Positions 8,419 through 16,873 are shown, numbered from the stretch's first letter. The stretch: DNA of 64,000 bases from Acidiferrum sp963771295 (GCA_963771295.1 CAVYTB010000004.1:1-64000); one strand, 5' to 3'. Notes: generated by a model from the letters alone, not told the origin. A program made the numbers and translations.

Positions 8419-9639
8419 ATGTCCACACCCGAAACCAACGTCACGCATATTGCGCGCCGCCTGCTGTCCGCTAAGGCCGAGCAATTCACCGAATCCGTCA
8501 TCCGCGAAATGACGCGCCTGGCCATGAAGCACAACGCCGTGAATCTTTCTCAAGGCTTTCCTGATTTTGCCGCTCCGATGGAAGTAAAAGAAGCCGCGCG
8601 CCAGGCCATCTCCGACGACATCAATCAGTACGCCATCACTTGGGGTGCCAAACCGCTACGCGATGCCATCGTCGAAAAATTCGCGCGCACCCAGCACATT
8701 ACCTACGACCCAGAACGCGAAATCACCATCTGCTGCGGTTCCACGGAGGCCATGATGGCTTCCATGATGGCCATCATCAATCCTGGCGACGAAATCGTTG
8801 TCTTCGAACCCTTCTACGAAAATTACGGACCCGATGCCATCCTCTCCGGCGCCACTCCGCGCTTCGTCAAACTCCAGCCGCCCGATTGGACCTTCGACGA
8901 AAAAGAACTGGCCGCCGCATTCGGCCCGCACACCAAAGCCATAATCCTCAACACGCCCAACAATCCCACTGGCAAAGTTTTTTCACGCGCCGAACTCGAA
9001 TTCATTCGCGATCTGTGCGTTCGTTGGAACGCCTTCTGTATCACCGACGAGATTTACGAGCACATTTTGTACGATGGCAACGAACACATCTCCATGGCCC
9101 GCATCGACGGCATGCGCGACCGCACCATCGTCATCAATGGCATGTCCAAAACCTACAGCGTCACTGGATGGCGCGTCGGCTGGGCTCTTGCTCCCGCCGA
9201 GGCCACGCAATCCATCCGCAAGGTCCACGACTTCCTCACTGTCGGCGCTGCCGCTCCCTTGCAACAGGCCGGTGCGCTCGCGTTGAAGCTGCCGCAAACC
9301 TATTACGACAATCTCGCCGCCACCTACGCCAAAAAACGCCAGCGCCTGCTCACCATCCTGGAATCCGCCGGCTTCACGGTCTACAAACCTCGCGGCGCTT
9401 ACTACATCATGACCGACACTTCGCGCCTCAAGCTTCCCGCGCAATATCGCTCCGTCACCGAGTCCGCCGACGTCAGCTTTGCCCGCTATCTGGTCGAACA
9501 AATCGGCGTCGCTTGTGTCCCCGGCTCCAGCTTCTACAACGATGCCCACGACGGCGCCACCCAAGTCCGCTTCACCTTCTGCAAAAAAGAAGAAACCCTG
9601 GCCGCCGCCGAAGCCTGCCTTGCCAAACTGCATGCGTAA
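8419..9639 (+). CDS. PLP-dependent aminotransferase, class I/II
   Basis: Fold-type I aminotransferase of 406 residues, cytoplasmic. It is closest in style to the methionine/kynurenine aminotransferases (YbdL, KAT), which begin with an AVNLSQGFPDF motif as seen here near residue 41. Other family marks are the cofactor-binding GSTEAMMASMMAI loop, NTPNNPTGKVFSR, DEIYEHI, and the Schiff-base lysine in NGMSKTYSVTGWR (Lys244). The Arg that binds the substrate carboxylate is in QVRFTFCKKEE near the C-terminus. The start is ATG 8419. A TACAAT hexamer at 8405-8410 lies about 9 bases before it, so the mRNA may be nearly leaderless. Exact substrate cannot be told from the sequence. Confidence 0.88.
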   Translation: MSTPETNVTHIARRLLSAKAEQFTESVIREMTRLAMKHNAVNLSQGFPDFAAPMEVKEAARQAISDDINQYAITWGAKPLRDAIVEKFARTQHITYDPEREITICCGSTEAMMASMMAIINPGDEIVVFEPFYENYGPDAILSGATPRFVKLQPPDWTFDEKELAAAFGPHTKAIILNTPNNPTGKVFSRAELEFIRDLCVRWNAFCITDEIYEHILYDGNEHISMARIDGMRDRTIVINGMSKTYSVTGWRVGWALAPAEATQSIRKVHDFLTVGAAAPLQQAGALALKLPQTYYDNLAATYAKKRQRLLTILESAGFTVYKPRGAYYIMTDTSRLKLPAQYRSVTESADVSFARYLVEQIGVACVPGSSFYNDAHDGATQVRFTFCKKEETLAAAEACLAKLHA

Positions 9640-9655
9640 GTTGTCGCGGGTAGAT

Positions 9656-10594
9656 TCAACGAAGCGAATTAAACGAAAACACGTACCAGTCATCATCCAT
9701 AAAAACGTGTAGTTGTTGGTCGCGCCCGATCACCCTATCTCTGGCAAAGTCGATCTCACGTGGAAGAACCAATGACACTGTCGCGTCCAACCGCGCATCG
9801 TTATCTTCCAAGGCCAGCAGATTACACTCCGTGCGCTGCTCGCAATATCCTCCGTAAAACAGCACTTTTTTGCCCGCAACCGCAAGCGTGCTGGCTCCTG
9901 CTACTTTCGTGTTCCAGCATCGAATTCGCAAGTCCGAATCGATTTTGGCAACTGGAAAATCCGCATAGTAATAGCACCACACCCCGTTTCGGGCCACATT
10001 CAACGCATAGCAGTCATCGATTTGATCAAAGCCTGCGGGTGCTTCAAAGTCCCAAATCTTTTCGCCCGATTTTGTAAAGCAAGAAAGTCCCGCTGCTCCT
10101 ACGGTCGTAGTCCATCCATAGTTTCCGAAAACTCCCTCGTCGAAGTACCCGGCCCAAATATTTCCCTTCGCGTCCGATTGTACGTGGCTAATGCCATCAC
10201 CTAGGAGGAATTCGCGCAGCGGCTTGCCATCTTGGTTATAGACTCTCGCATTCAATTCGTGGCTGCCATCCGCGTAACGTCGGCAGCGAGATGCCACTAC
10301 CAGAGTTTCATTGCCGGGGAGGAGTTCAATTTGAGGGAATGCGGCGGTCAGCTCGATCAACGGCGTTTCACTGGACCATGAATCGCCGGTGATGGTGAGA
10401 ATCCCAGAGTATTCCCCGCCAGGTGGTTTCCCCTCCGCGATGAATTGGCCTGCCGAACCCTTTTTGACCAGTAGCCGGATTGCATTGCCGTTTAGGTCCA
10501 CCGAGATCGAGGCGACTTTGAAGCCATCCGGCCGCGTTACTCTCCGGGGCGCCGAAAAGGGATCTAGCTGAACGCGATCCACTGCGTCGTCCAT
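9656..10594 (-). CDS. hypothetical protein, probable beta-propeller
   Basis: Unrecognised cytoplasmic protein of 312 residues with no signal peptide. It is rich in short beta-strand units separated by turns with DGN, DAKGNIW and NVARNGVWCYYY patterns, as in NHL or SMP-30-like propellers. Trp and Tyr are frequent. It stands alone, convergent with the upstream aminotransferase and divergent from the cytochrome gene. I see no catalytic motif. Alternative ATG starts exist inside, but the full frame fits the compositional pattern. Confidence 0.65.
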   Translation of the reverse strand: MDDAVDRVQLDPFSAPRRVTRPDGFKVASISVDLNGNAIRLLVKKGSAGQFIAEGKPPGGEYSGILTITGDSWSSETPLIELTAAFPQIELLPGNETLVVASRCRRYADGSHELNARVYNQDGKPLREFLLGDGISHVQSDAKGNIWAGYFDEGVFGNYGWTTTVGAAGLSCFTKSGEKIWDFEAPAGFDQIDDCYALNVARNGVWCYYYADFPVAKIDSDLRIRCWNTKVAGASTLAVAGKKVLFYGGYCEQRTECNLLALEDNDARLDATVSLVLPREIDFARDRVIGRDQQLHVFMDDDWYVFSFNSLR

Positions 10595-10787
10595 ATCACG
10601 TCTCCAAATCTTCGCACATCAGGTCAAGCTGCCATTGGTGAGTTTACGCCGCAACCTGTCGAGCGGGTTGCCTCTCTCGGCACTCCATAGCCTTTTAGGG
10701 ATATCGTTTCCGGTGTATTCTTTTTCTTCCGCGCGCACTTTTGCCGGATTTCAACGCTGCCACCTCCGAGACGCAAACGAGCCTGTT

Positions 10788-12431
10788 ATGAAGGTACGGA
10801 AAATCTTTCTCGTATTCTTAGCCGCAGCGCTTATCGCCCTCGGCCTTTACGGCGCGCGCCTGATTCGCCGCGGATTCAGCACCGCGAACGAGCCATCCTA
10901 TCTTGAGAAGGTGCTAGCCCGCACTACGCGCAACTTGTCCATCCCGCGCAAGGCTCGCTTGGAACCGAATCCATGGAAGCCCACTCCCGACGTGCTGAAG
11001 GAAGCGCGAGAGAGTTTCCGGGATCGTTGCGCCGTCTGTCACGGCCTCGACGGCTCTGGCCAGACCACAGTCGGCCGCAATCTTTATCCCAAAGTTCCAG
11101 ACCTGCGCGCGCCGCTAACCCAGAACCTCACCGACGGCGAAATTCGCTACATCATCCGCAACGGCGTTCGCCTTACCGGCATGCCCGGCTGGGCCAATCC
11201 TCACGACGAGCAGTCCGATGACAGCTGGAAACTGGCCCTCTTCATCCGCGACCTGCGCCAGCTAACCAACGAGGAACGCGAGCAGCAAGCCGCCACTTCC
11301 ACCTCAGCGCACTACACCGGCTCGCTGTCCTGCGAAAAATGCCACGCGCAAATTTACGAACACTGGCGCAAAACGCCCATGGCCAACGTTGTTCGCGATC
11401 CTCGCCATTTTCCCGATGCCATCATTCCCGATCTTTCCACCAACTACGTCGCCAAGTTCACCAAGGACCAAGTCGCCCTCGTCTACGGCAGCCTCTGGAA
11501 GCAGCGCTACTTCACCAAAATTGGCGACGACTATTTTCCCGAGCCCGCTCAATGGGATGTTACCCATCGCGTCTGGCGCCCCTACTTCGTCGCAAAAGGC
11601 ACGGACTGGTGGGAACCGTTTTATCCGCCAGACAACATGCAGCGTCCCACGGGCCCAACTTGTGATGGCTGCCACTCCGTCGACTACGACATCCGCACCA
11701 AGCAAGTGGCGGAGTGGAACGTCGGCTGCGAAAAGTGTCACGGTCCGGGAAGCGAGCACGTCGAGCATCCCTCGCGCGGCAATATCCTGAACCCCGCGCG
11801 AATGGATTACGTCCCGGCAAACGATTCCTGCATCCAGTGCCACTCCCAGGGACGCCCGCTCACGAATCCCATCGACGGCAAATACTACGATTGGCCCGTG
11901 GGCTACAACGTGGGCCTGAACCTGCGCGATTTTTGGCAGCTGGAAGAGCACACCCTCGGCGAGACCACCTTCACGCACTTTCCAGATGGCACCGCCCACA
12001 AGAACCGCATGCAGGGCAACGATTTCGTGCAAAGCGTCATGTACCGCCGAGGCATCACCTGCGTCAGCTGCCACGACGTGCACGGCACCGAAAATTATGC
12101 ACAATTGCGAAAGCCCGCCGACCAGCTTTGCCTCGACTGCCACGGCCCGCTTTCTTTGAACGGTCCGCGCACCGCCACCATCGAAGAGCATACTCACCAC
12201 AAAAAGGGATCGACCGGTAGCAGTTGCGTCGCTTGCCACATGCCCAAAATCGAAACGACCATTGCGGACGTGAAGGTCAGCGCCCACACCTTTGCCTTCA
12301 TCGCGCCCGCCATGACCGACAAATACAAAATTCCCAATCCTTGCACCATGTGCCACGCTGACAAATCCACAGCCTGGGCCACCGACGCCCTGCGCCACTG
12401 GCCCGAACGCTCACCCTGGCGCGTGGACTAA
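10788..12431 (+). CDS. nine-haem c-type cytochrome (monohaem domain fused to multihaem domain)
   Basis: Exported electron-transfer protein of 547 residues. An uncleaved or signal-anchor segment (IFLVFLAAALIALGLYGARL) is at the N-terminus. Residues about 65-150 are a class I cytochrome c domain with CAVCH and a likely Met ligand in TGMPGW. The rest has eight more CxxCH sites: CEKCH (about 181), CDGCH, CEKCH, CIQCH, CVSCH, CLDCH, CVACH and CTMCH (about 519). The second part resembles cytochrome c554/NrfB-like multihaem families, with many extra His as distal ligands. No partner oxidoreductase gene is adjacent, so the redox partner is unknown. The start is ATG 10788; frame upstream of it lacks signal-peptide character. 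Confidence 0.85.
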   Translation: MKVRKIFLVFLAAALIALGLYGARLIRRGFSTANEPSYLEKVLARTTRNLSIPRKARLEPNPWKPTPDVLKEARESFRDRCAVCHGLDGSGQTTVGRNLYPKVPDLRAPLTQNLTDGEIRYIIRNGVRLTGMPGWANPHDEQSDDSWKLALFIRDLRQLTNEEREQQAATSTSAHYTGSLSCEKCHAQIYEHWRKTPMANVVRDPRHFPDAIIPDLSTNYVAKFTKDQVALVYGSLWKQRYFTKIGDDYFPEPAQWDVTHRVWRPYFVAKGTDWWEPFYPPDNMQRPTGPTCDGCHSVDYDIRTKQVAEWNVGCEKCHGPGSEHVEHPSRGNILNPARMDYVPANDSCIQCHSQGRPLTNPIDGKYYDWPVGYNVGLNLRDFWQLEEHTLGETTFTHFPDGTAHKNRMQGNDFVQSVMYRRGITCVSCHDVHGTENYAQLRKPADQLCLDCHGPLSLNGPRTATIEEHTHHKKGSTGSSCVACHMPKIETTIADVKVSAHTFAFIAPAMTDKYKIPNPCTMCHADKSTAWATDALRHWPERSPWRVD

Positions 12432-12546
12432 CTCGTGCCGGGCAAGTTCGCGATGCCTCAGTCTGCCGCGCTTCCTGTGGCAAACGTCACAATTCCCATT
12501 TTCTCGTTGTGTTACACTCCGGCTGAAGTGCGAAGGGAACCCAATC

Positions 12547-12960
12547 GTGCCCCTGCAAATTTCACTGATCCCCGCGGAAACCAAACTGCTCACCAATACT
12601 GACGGCGAATCCTTCGACATTTCCGCCAGCACTTCCCGCACCTTCCTTTGTGTGCTGAAAATTACCGACCAGATCGAACAGGAATCCCTCGACGTCTCCA
12701 TCTGGGGCTCCGCTGACGGGCAGGACTTCGGCAAGCGGCCTCTGCTGAAGCTTCCGCAACAGTTCTATCGCGGTACCACCAAGATTATTCTCGACCTCTC
12801 GTTTCGCCAGGAAGTGAAATTCCTTCGCGCCAAGTCGGAACTGAACCGCTGGGGCCGTGTCGCTCCAACTCCCATGTTCGTCGCCAGCCTCGATCTCGAG
12901 GAAATCCCGCCTATGTCCCGCGACACCCCCACCAAGCGCGCCGTCCTCGCCCCGCGCTAA
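12547..12960 (+). CDS. conserved hypothetical protein
   Basis: Small protein of 137 residues starting with GTG at 12547, with GAAGGGA just upstream as ribosome site. It is predicted to be mostly beta-strand (SRTFLCVLKITDQIEQESLD, then LDVSIWGSADGQDFGKRPLL), ending with a short basic tail. No signal peptide, no cysteine-rich motif. The pattern resembles a small jelly-roll-like domain, but I do not recognise a named family. It stands between the cytochrome gene and a repeat-rich region. Confidence 0.65.
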   Translation: MPLQISLIPAETKLLTNTDGESFDISASTSRTFLCVLKITDQIEQESLDVSIWGSADGQDFGKRPLLKLPQQFYRGTTKIILDLSFRQEVKFLRAKSELNRWGRVAPTPMFVASLDLEEIPPMSRDTPTKRAVLAPR

Positions 12961-12996
12961 CCGCACCCTCTCGGACTGATCTTGATGTTTTTGTAG

Positions 12997-13055
12997 CGGC
13001 CGCCTTCCGAGGCGGCCGTTCTCTTGTCCTTGGTAGTGGCCAACCTTCAGGTTGG
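12997..13055. repeat. palindromic intergenic repeats, CTTC-loop type (two copies)
   Basis: CGGCCGCC-TTCCGA-GGCGGCCG at 12997-13018 is followed by CCAACC-TTCA-GGTTGG at 13040-13055, each preceded by GTAG(C/T)GG. Relatives lie at 51261-51280 and 52897-52916. Confidence 0.65.
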
Positions 13056-13096
13056 TAGGCTCTCTTATAATGGCGCCCTTGCATGCGCCCTTGCTT

Positions 13097-13157
13097 TGTC
13101 ATCTTGACCGGAGACCCGCGCCTTTTGCGGGTCGCAGTGGAGGGATCGTGGCAAGGT
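13097..13157. repeat. TGTCAT-type intergenic repeat
   Basis: TGTCATCTTGACCGGAGACC is followed by a palindrome (GACCCGCG ... GCGGGTCG) and GTGGAGGGATCGTGGCAAG. It is closely related to the copy at 52981-53041, with the same GTGGAGGGATCGTGGCAAG tail. Confidence 0.65.
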
Positions 13158-13221
13158 TTCTACGTAGAGATCCCCTCTGGCACGCTGCCATCTTTTCGTG
13201 TATGTTCTCTGGAAAATTTTA

Positions 13222-13272
13222 GGGGTAGGAGACCGACGGTCGGTTGCCCTGTGGTGGTTAGTCTCCTACCCC
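13222..13272. repeat. long inverted repeat with nested palindrome
   Basis: GGGGTAGGAGAC (13222-13233) and GTCTCCTACCCC (13261-13272) are perfect 12-bp inverted repeats separated by 27 bases. Inside lies ACCGAC-G-GTCGGT (13232-13244). The element is in a gene-free stretch that becomes very A/T-rich towards 13430. It could be a structured RNA, a cruciform protein site or a small mobile element; the sequence does not decide. Confidence 0.6.
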
Positions 13273-13443
13273 GCGAGTGGTCTTGCTTGTATAGACGGTA
13301 CTTCCCTCTGAAATGTTTCTCGGTTCCCCGAAAAAACTGGTAAAAAAATTGTCACCTGACTGCCTGCGTACCCCGAGGCAGCATCAATTCGTTCTAAATT
13401 ATATATCTATATTATTTTCTTAAGGTTAGGTGGCAATAAGTGG
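13273..13443. other. A/T-rich gene-free stretch
   Basis: After the inverted repeat the base composition shifts sharply (A/T-rich, for example TCTAAATTATATATCTATAT at 13393-13412), unlike the GC-rich genes around it. No gene is visible. It forms the 3' flank of the minus-strand hydrolase gene. Confidence 0.45.
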
Positions 13444-14838
13444 TCAAAACCCCACAGTATCCAGGTACCGGGCCACCGCGGCCTTCCATTTGAACTTTTC
13501 GGTGATCGCTTGTTGCAGTGATTGGGCCGCTGCGGGCTCTCCGTGCGTCAGGTAAACCTGCTTCGGCGGCACTTGCAAGCCCGTCATCCACCTCATCAGC
13601 TCACTTTTTCCCGCGTGCGCACTCAGTTGCCCCATCTCCACGATCTCTGCCAGCACCGGCACTACTTGCCCGTACAGGCTCAGCGTCTTAGCTCCCTCTT
13701 GCAGCGCTCGTCCTCTCGTCCCTTCAGCCTGAAATCCTCCCAGGATCACGCAGTTCCTTGCATCGCCCAGCCTCTGCGCCAAGTGGTGCAGCACTCGTCC
13801 GCCCGTCACCATGCCGCTCGCCGAAACGATGATGCACGGCGTCTTCACATTATTGATGGCCTTGGATTCCTCCACGCTTCTCGTCAAGTGGAACTCCTGC
13901 ACGCTTAGCGGGTCTCCGCCATTTTGCTCATCGCGCGCAAATTGCAGGTCGTGATCTTCCTTGTGCTTCAAATAAAGTTGCGTCGCGCTCAGCGCCATCG
14001 GGCTATCTACATACACCGGCACCTTCGGCACGCGCTGCAAATTCTCCAGTTGCCGCAAGTAATACATAAACGTCTGCGTGCGCCCAATCGCAAATGCCGG
14101 AATCACGATCGACCCGCCGCGCTTTACCACGCGGTTCACGATATCGCCTAGGACTTGCAGCGGATCGCCCGCCTCGTGTTCTCGGTCGCCATACGTCGAT
14201 TCGCACAGCAGCACGTCGATCTGCTTCGTCACCGGTGGCACCGGGTCGTTCAGGATGGGCTGATCGTATCTGCCGATATCCCCGGAAAATACCACCACCG
14301 TTTTCTTGCCATTTTCATGGATCGTTAATTCCAGGCTTGATGAACCCAGAATGTGTCCCGCGTCGTACGATTCGATGTGAAATTCCGGCGAGATATCGAA
14401 ACCGCCATTCCGCGGCATTGGCCGCAACAACCGCAGCACTGGATCCACGTCATCGCTGGTATACAGTGCCCGTGGCTGCGGATGCTTGCTCCAGTTGTGT
14501 TTCTGCGCATCCTGCGTCTCCTCTTCCTGCAGGTGCCCCGAATCCTTCAACAGAATCTCCGTCAGTTCAATCGTCGCCGTATTCGCGTAAATCGTTTTGT
14601 TGTACCCATCGCGCACCAGCACTGGCAGCCATCCTGTGTGGTCCAGATGCGCATGTGTCAGCACCAGGTAATCAAACGTCTTCGGATCGATCGGCAGCGG
14701 ATTCCAGTTCCGCTGCTTCAGGTCGTCCGTCCCTTGAAACAATCCGCAATCCACCAGCAGCTTCTTGCCTGCCGCCTCCACCAGATATTTCGATCCCGTT
14801 ACACACCCAGCCGCGCCCAGAAAGGTCAGTTTTGCCAT
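13444..14838 (-). CDS. metallo-beta-lactamase fold beta-CASP hydrolase, CPSF73-like RNA exonuclease family
   Basis: Predicted zinc-dependent nuclease of 464 residues acting on RNA. The MBL domain begins KLTFLGAAGCVTGSKYLV and has the metal motif THAHLDHTGW near residue 60, a DAGHILGSSS loop and VFSGDIGR. The beta-CASP insert follows (ESTYGDREHE, then IVIPAFAIGRTQTFMYYL, DSPMALSAT). The end carries IIVSASGMVTGGRVLHH and the last motif, TGLQVPPKQVYLTHGE, as in RMMBL domains. The protein is similar in layout to archaeal and bacterial CPSF-like proteins that act as 5'-exo- or endonucleases. Substrate RNA is unknown. It is a single gene with no operon partner. Confidence 0.87.
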   Translation of the reverse strand: MAKLTFLGAAGCVTGSKYLVEAAGKKLLVDCGLFQGTDDLKQRNWNPLPIDPKTFDYLVLTHAHLDHTGWLPVLVRDGYNKTIYANTATIELTEILLKDSGHLQEEETQDAQKHNWSKHPQPRALYTSDDVDPVLRLLRPMPRNGGFDISPEFHIESYDAGHILGSSSLELTIHENGKKTVVVFSGDIGRYDQPILNDPVPPVTKQIDVLLCESTYGDREHEAGDPLQVLGDIVNRVVKRGGSIVIPAFAIGRTQTFMYYLRQLENLQRVPKVPVYVDSPMALSATQLYLKHKEDHDLQFARDEQNGGDPLSVQEFHLTRSVEESKAINNVKTPCIIVSASGMVTGGRVLHHLAQRLGDARNCVILGGFQAEGTRGRALQEGAKTLSLYGQVVPVLAEIVEMGQLSAHAGKSELMRWMTGLQVPPKQVYLTHGEPAAAQSLQQAITEKFKWKAAVARYLDTVGF

Positions 14839-15062
14839 GGTGCTTGCATTCTACTGAAATTCCTTGGGCCAGCCATAACAAACCTGTTACGCCGCCGCCA
14901 AAGCAACACGCACTATACTAGGCCTCGTTTTTTTCGGCTTGTCATTGCGGCTGGAGACCGTGCTGTCATTCAGGCTCGGATAGCATGTTCTCATTCCGAC
15001 CGGAAGCACGGCGCAGTATGCCGTCCTGGAGTGGAGGAATCGCGGCAGGATCTTAACCTCAC
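14839..15062. repeat. gene-free region with a degenerate TGTCAT-type repeat
   Basis: From 14940 the sequence reads TGTCATTGCGGCTGGAGACC, then a second TGTCATTCAGG, a third partial TCATTCCGACCGG, and a GTGGAGGAATCGCGGCAGGATC tail near 15055. It looks like nested or decayed copies of the TGTCAT family. No gene is seen here. Confidence 0.5.
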
Positions 15063-15091
15063 AAAAAAAGGGCGAGCCTCGCAGCCCGCCC
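15063..15091 (-). terminator. Rho-independent terminator of the RHH-like gene
   Basis: Read on the minus strand, a GC-rich hairpin (GGGCGGGC/GCTCGCCC with one mismatch, loop of 6) is followed by TTTTTTT. It lies 39 bp after the stop of the minus-strand gene at 15131-15379. Part of the hairpin belongs to a direct repeat also found at 15470-15535. Confidence 0.6.
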
Positions 15092-15128
15092 GCATTTGCC
15101 TTACTTAAAACTGACAACTGACAACTTT
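15070..15128. repeat. direct repeat, copy 1
   Basis: The stretch begins GGCGAGCCTCGCAGCCC and ends ACTGACAACTGACAACTTTC. A diverged second copy is at 15470-15535 (GGCGAGCCGTGCAGCGC ... ACTGACAACTGACAACTTTT). The two copies flank the RHH-like gene in the same orientation. Confidence 0.6.
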
Positions 15129-15130
15129 CC

Positions 15131-15379
15131 TCACGCCGCCTTCTCTTTCAACTTATGACTGTCGCTTGCGTGTAAGGTCATCCCGTAAATCTTTTTCAAC
15201 TCCCCGATCTGTGCCAGTGATTCTTTTCCGAATGGCGACTTGCCCTCGAATGCATGCAACACGATGCCTTCCAGCAGATCTCCCAGTGTGATGTCCTTCA
15301 ACTCCGCGAAACCTTTCAACACTTTCAACAACCGCTTCTCCATGCGAACCCCGGTTTGTACTCGTTCGACTTCGATCAT
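15131..15379 (-). CDS. small ribbon-helix-helix-like DNA-binding protein (putative)
   Basis: Predicted protein of 82 residues. It opens MIEVERVQTGVRMEKRLLKV, a possible RHH beta-strand and first helix, followed by LKDITLGDLLEGIVLHAFEG, a plausible second helix; this is the size and order of CopG/Arc-type repressors, though I cannot confirm the family. The start is set at 15379 because GGAGG lies just upstream (GCCGGAGGGCACATG). A GTG-like start further up would swallow the operator candidate at 15400-15424. The gene has its own terminator and is flanked by direct repeats, which suggests a small autonomous or recently moved unit. No toxin partner is next to it. Confidence 0.6.
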   Translation of the reverse strand: MIEVERVQTGVRMEKRLLKVLKGFAELKDITLGDLLEGIVLHAFEGKSPFGKESLAQIGELKKIYGMTLHASDSHKLKEKAA

Positions 15380-15399
15380 GTGCCCTCCGGCGTGATGCT

Positions 15400-15424
15400 G
15401 GTACATATGTACCACGGTACATAC
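15400..15424. promoter_or_regulatory. palindromic operator candidate upstream of RHH-like gene
   Basis: GGTACATATGTACC at 15400-15413 is a perfect 14-bp palindrome, followed after two bases by GGTACATAC (15416-15424), a third half-site in the same orientation as the first. It lies 21-45 bp before the RHH-like start codon, where RHH repressors usually bind their own promoters as tandem half-sites. Confidence 0.5.
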
Positions 15425-15469
15425 AGCCTGTCAAGCCCGCTTGTCGATAAGGGGTGCTGCCCCGAAAAT

Positions 15470-15535
15470 GGCGAGCCGTGCAGCGCGCCGCATTCCTGCT
15501 TTACTGAAAACTTAAAACTGACAACTGACAACTTT
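15470..15535. repeat. direct repeat, copy 2
   Basis: Second copy of the repeat at 15070-15128, on the other side of the RHH-like gene. It keeps GGCGAGCC-x-GCAGC at the start and ACTGACAACTGACAACTTTT at the end, with small indels between. Confidence 0.6.
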
Positions 15536-15582
15536 TAAACTGAACACTGTCCCCGCATGTACGCTCTCTTCATTGGTTGTGC

Positions 15583-15588
15583 TAAAAT
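15583..15588 (+). promoter_or_regulatory. -10 box candidate for tRNA-Ala
   Basis: TAAAAT lies 18 bases before the tRNA 5' end in a locally A/T-rich stretch. No clear -35 element is visible at the usual distance, so this is a weak call. Confidence 0.3.
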
Positions 15589-15605
15589 TAACTTCTCTAC
15601 ACGGT

Positions 15606-15681
<76 letters not shown>

Positions 15682-15721
15682 AATTTCGCCAATCCAATTT
15701 AAGCTAAGGTATCGATCCTGT

Positions 15722-16873
15722 TCAGGGTGTGGCTGGCGCCGGCGCGTAGTTTGGTATATTCGGCGTGAGTTTGCGGACGATAAATTCTTGCAGCAGGTTT
15801 GCGCCTGCGCTTGCGCCAATGCCGATCAGCGCGTTTTCAAACGTCAACGCCACTCCATCTCGATCGCTGGCAGGATAATAAAGATTGGAAATGCCGCCAG
15901 AAGCCAGGCTCCCCAGAATTGCCGAATAGCTCGGCTGCCAGCGTCCGTTGTCGCCTTTGCAAATCACGGCATTGGCGATCGCGTAGAGCGCCCGCGATTT
16001 CTTGCTGCCGGTTCCTTTGTAGAAATAGCGCGGATCTTGTTTCAGCAGCGCTGGCAGTATCGCGCCTCCGATGTACGTTGACGTCACAAGGTCCGCATAC
16101 GTGGCGCCGTAGCGCTTTCCATAACCCTGCGCGCCTTGCCCGTAGCCGCTGAAGCGGTCTTGCGCCTGCTCAATTCCCGCGATCGCCGCGGTGAAACCGA
16201 ACGTGAAAGGGTCGACCGTACTTTTCCAGGCAAGCTGGAACTTCTGTCGCGTGTTCAGCGGCGCCGCATTTGCCACGTAGGTTACGTAGTAATTCGGAAT
16301 GACCCCTAGCACACGCTGCTTCTCTTGATCCTTCAGCTGTTCCTGTGCCAGTTCAACCTGCGTGAACGTGACCCGCACCTCGGTGATATTCGTAGCAAGC
16401 ACTAACGCAATCTCGGGAGCCGTGTAGCTCTCTCCCGAATTCAGATTCCCCGTACTTGTCTGCGGCGTGAAGCCTTCCGAAATAATTGTCAGATGGAAAG
16501 GCCCCGGCGCCACGTTTGCAAAGAAGAATTTCCCCAACTCATCCGAGGCTACCTCTTGACTTGGCGATTGCTCGTCGCGCGTAAGCTTCACCCGCGCCCC
16601 CACAACGCCGGTTCCCGTCTTATCGACAATTGTTCCGCTGATGCTTCCCGCCACCTTCTGCGTGGGCAGTTGACCGCCGCCTGACGTCGCTGCTCCCGTT
16701 GCCGAGGGCATTTCGCCACCCGCCTCCGGAATGAGAGGGAATTGCTGAGACTGAGCCAGGACAGGGAAGACGCACGCCAGCACGCTCACGCTTACCAGCA
16801 GCAACCTCCGCGCGCCAGGCATCCAACCCCTGACGCTTCGCAGCAAAGCTCTCTCGCATGAGTCTTTTTTCAT
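15722..16873 (-). CDS. carboxypeptidase regulatory-like domain protein, exported
   Basis: Exported protein of 383 residues. A signal peptide (ARRLLLVSVSVLACVFPVLAQS) ends near residue 42. Residues about 75-160 form a carboxypeptidase regulatory-like (transthyretin-fold) domain: ISGTIVDKTGTGVVGARVKL, then FFFANVAPGPFHLTII. The C-terminal 200 residues are a separate conserved domain rich in Gly, Ala and aromatic residues (GYGKRYGATYADLVTSTYI, QDPRYFYKGTGS), common in Acidobacteria and likely membrane-associated. Role unknown; outer-membrane or periplasmic location is inferred from the Oar-like N-terminus. The ribosome site AAAGGA is 13 bases upstream, somewhat far from the ATG. Confidence 0.75.
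   Translation of the reverse strand: MKKDSCERALLRSVRGWMPGARRLLLVSVSVLACVFPVLAQSQQFPLIPEAGGEMPSATGAATSGGGQLPTQKVAGSISGTIVDKTGTGVVGARVKLTRDEQSPSQEVASDELGKFFFANVAPGPFHLTIISEGFTPQTSTGNLNSGESYTAPEIALVLATNITEVRVTFTQVELAQEQLKDQEKQRVLGVIPNYYVTYVANAAPLNTRQKFQLAWKSTVDPFTFGFTAAIAGIEQAQDRFSGYGQGAQGYGKRYGATYADLVTSTYIGGAILPALLKQDPRYFYKGTGSKKSRALYAIANAVICKGDNGRWQPSYSAILGSLASGGISNLYYPASDRDGVALTFENALIGIGASAGANLLQEFIVRKLTPNIPNYAPAPATP

Noticed and set aside
13083..13343. 86-codon open frame on the plus strand
   Set aside because: It is made of TGTCAT repeat, the inverted repeat at 13222-13272 and flanking sequence, with no ribosome site.
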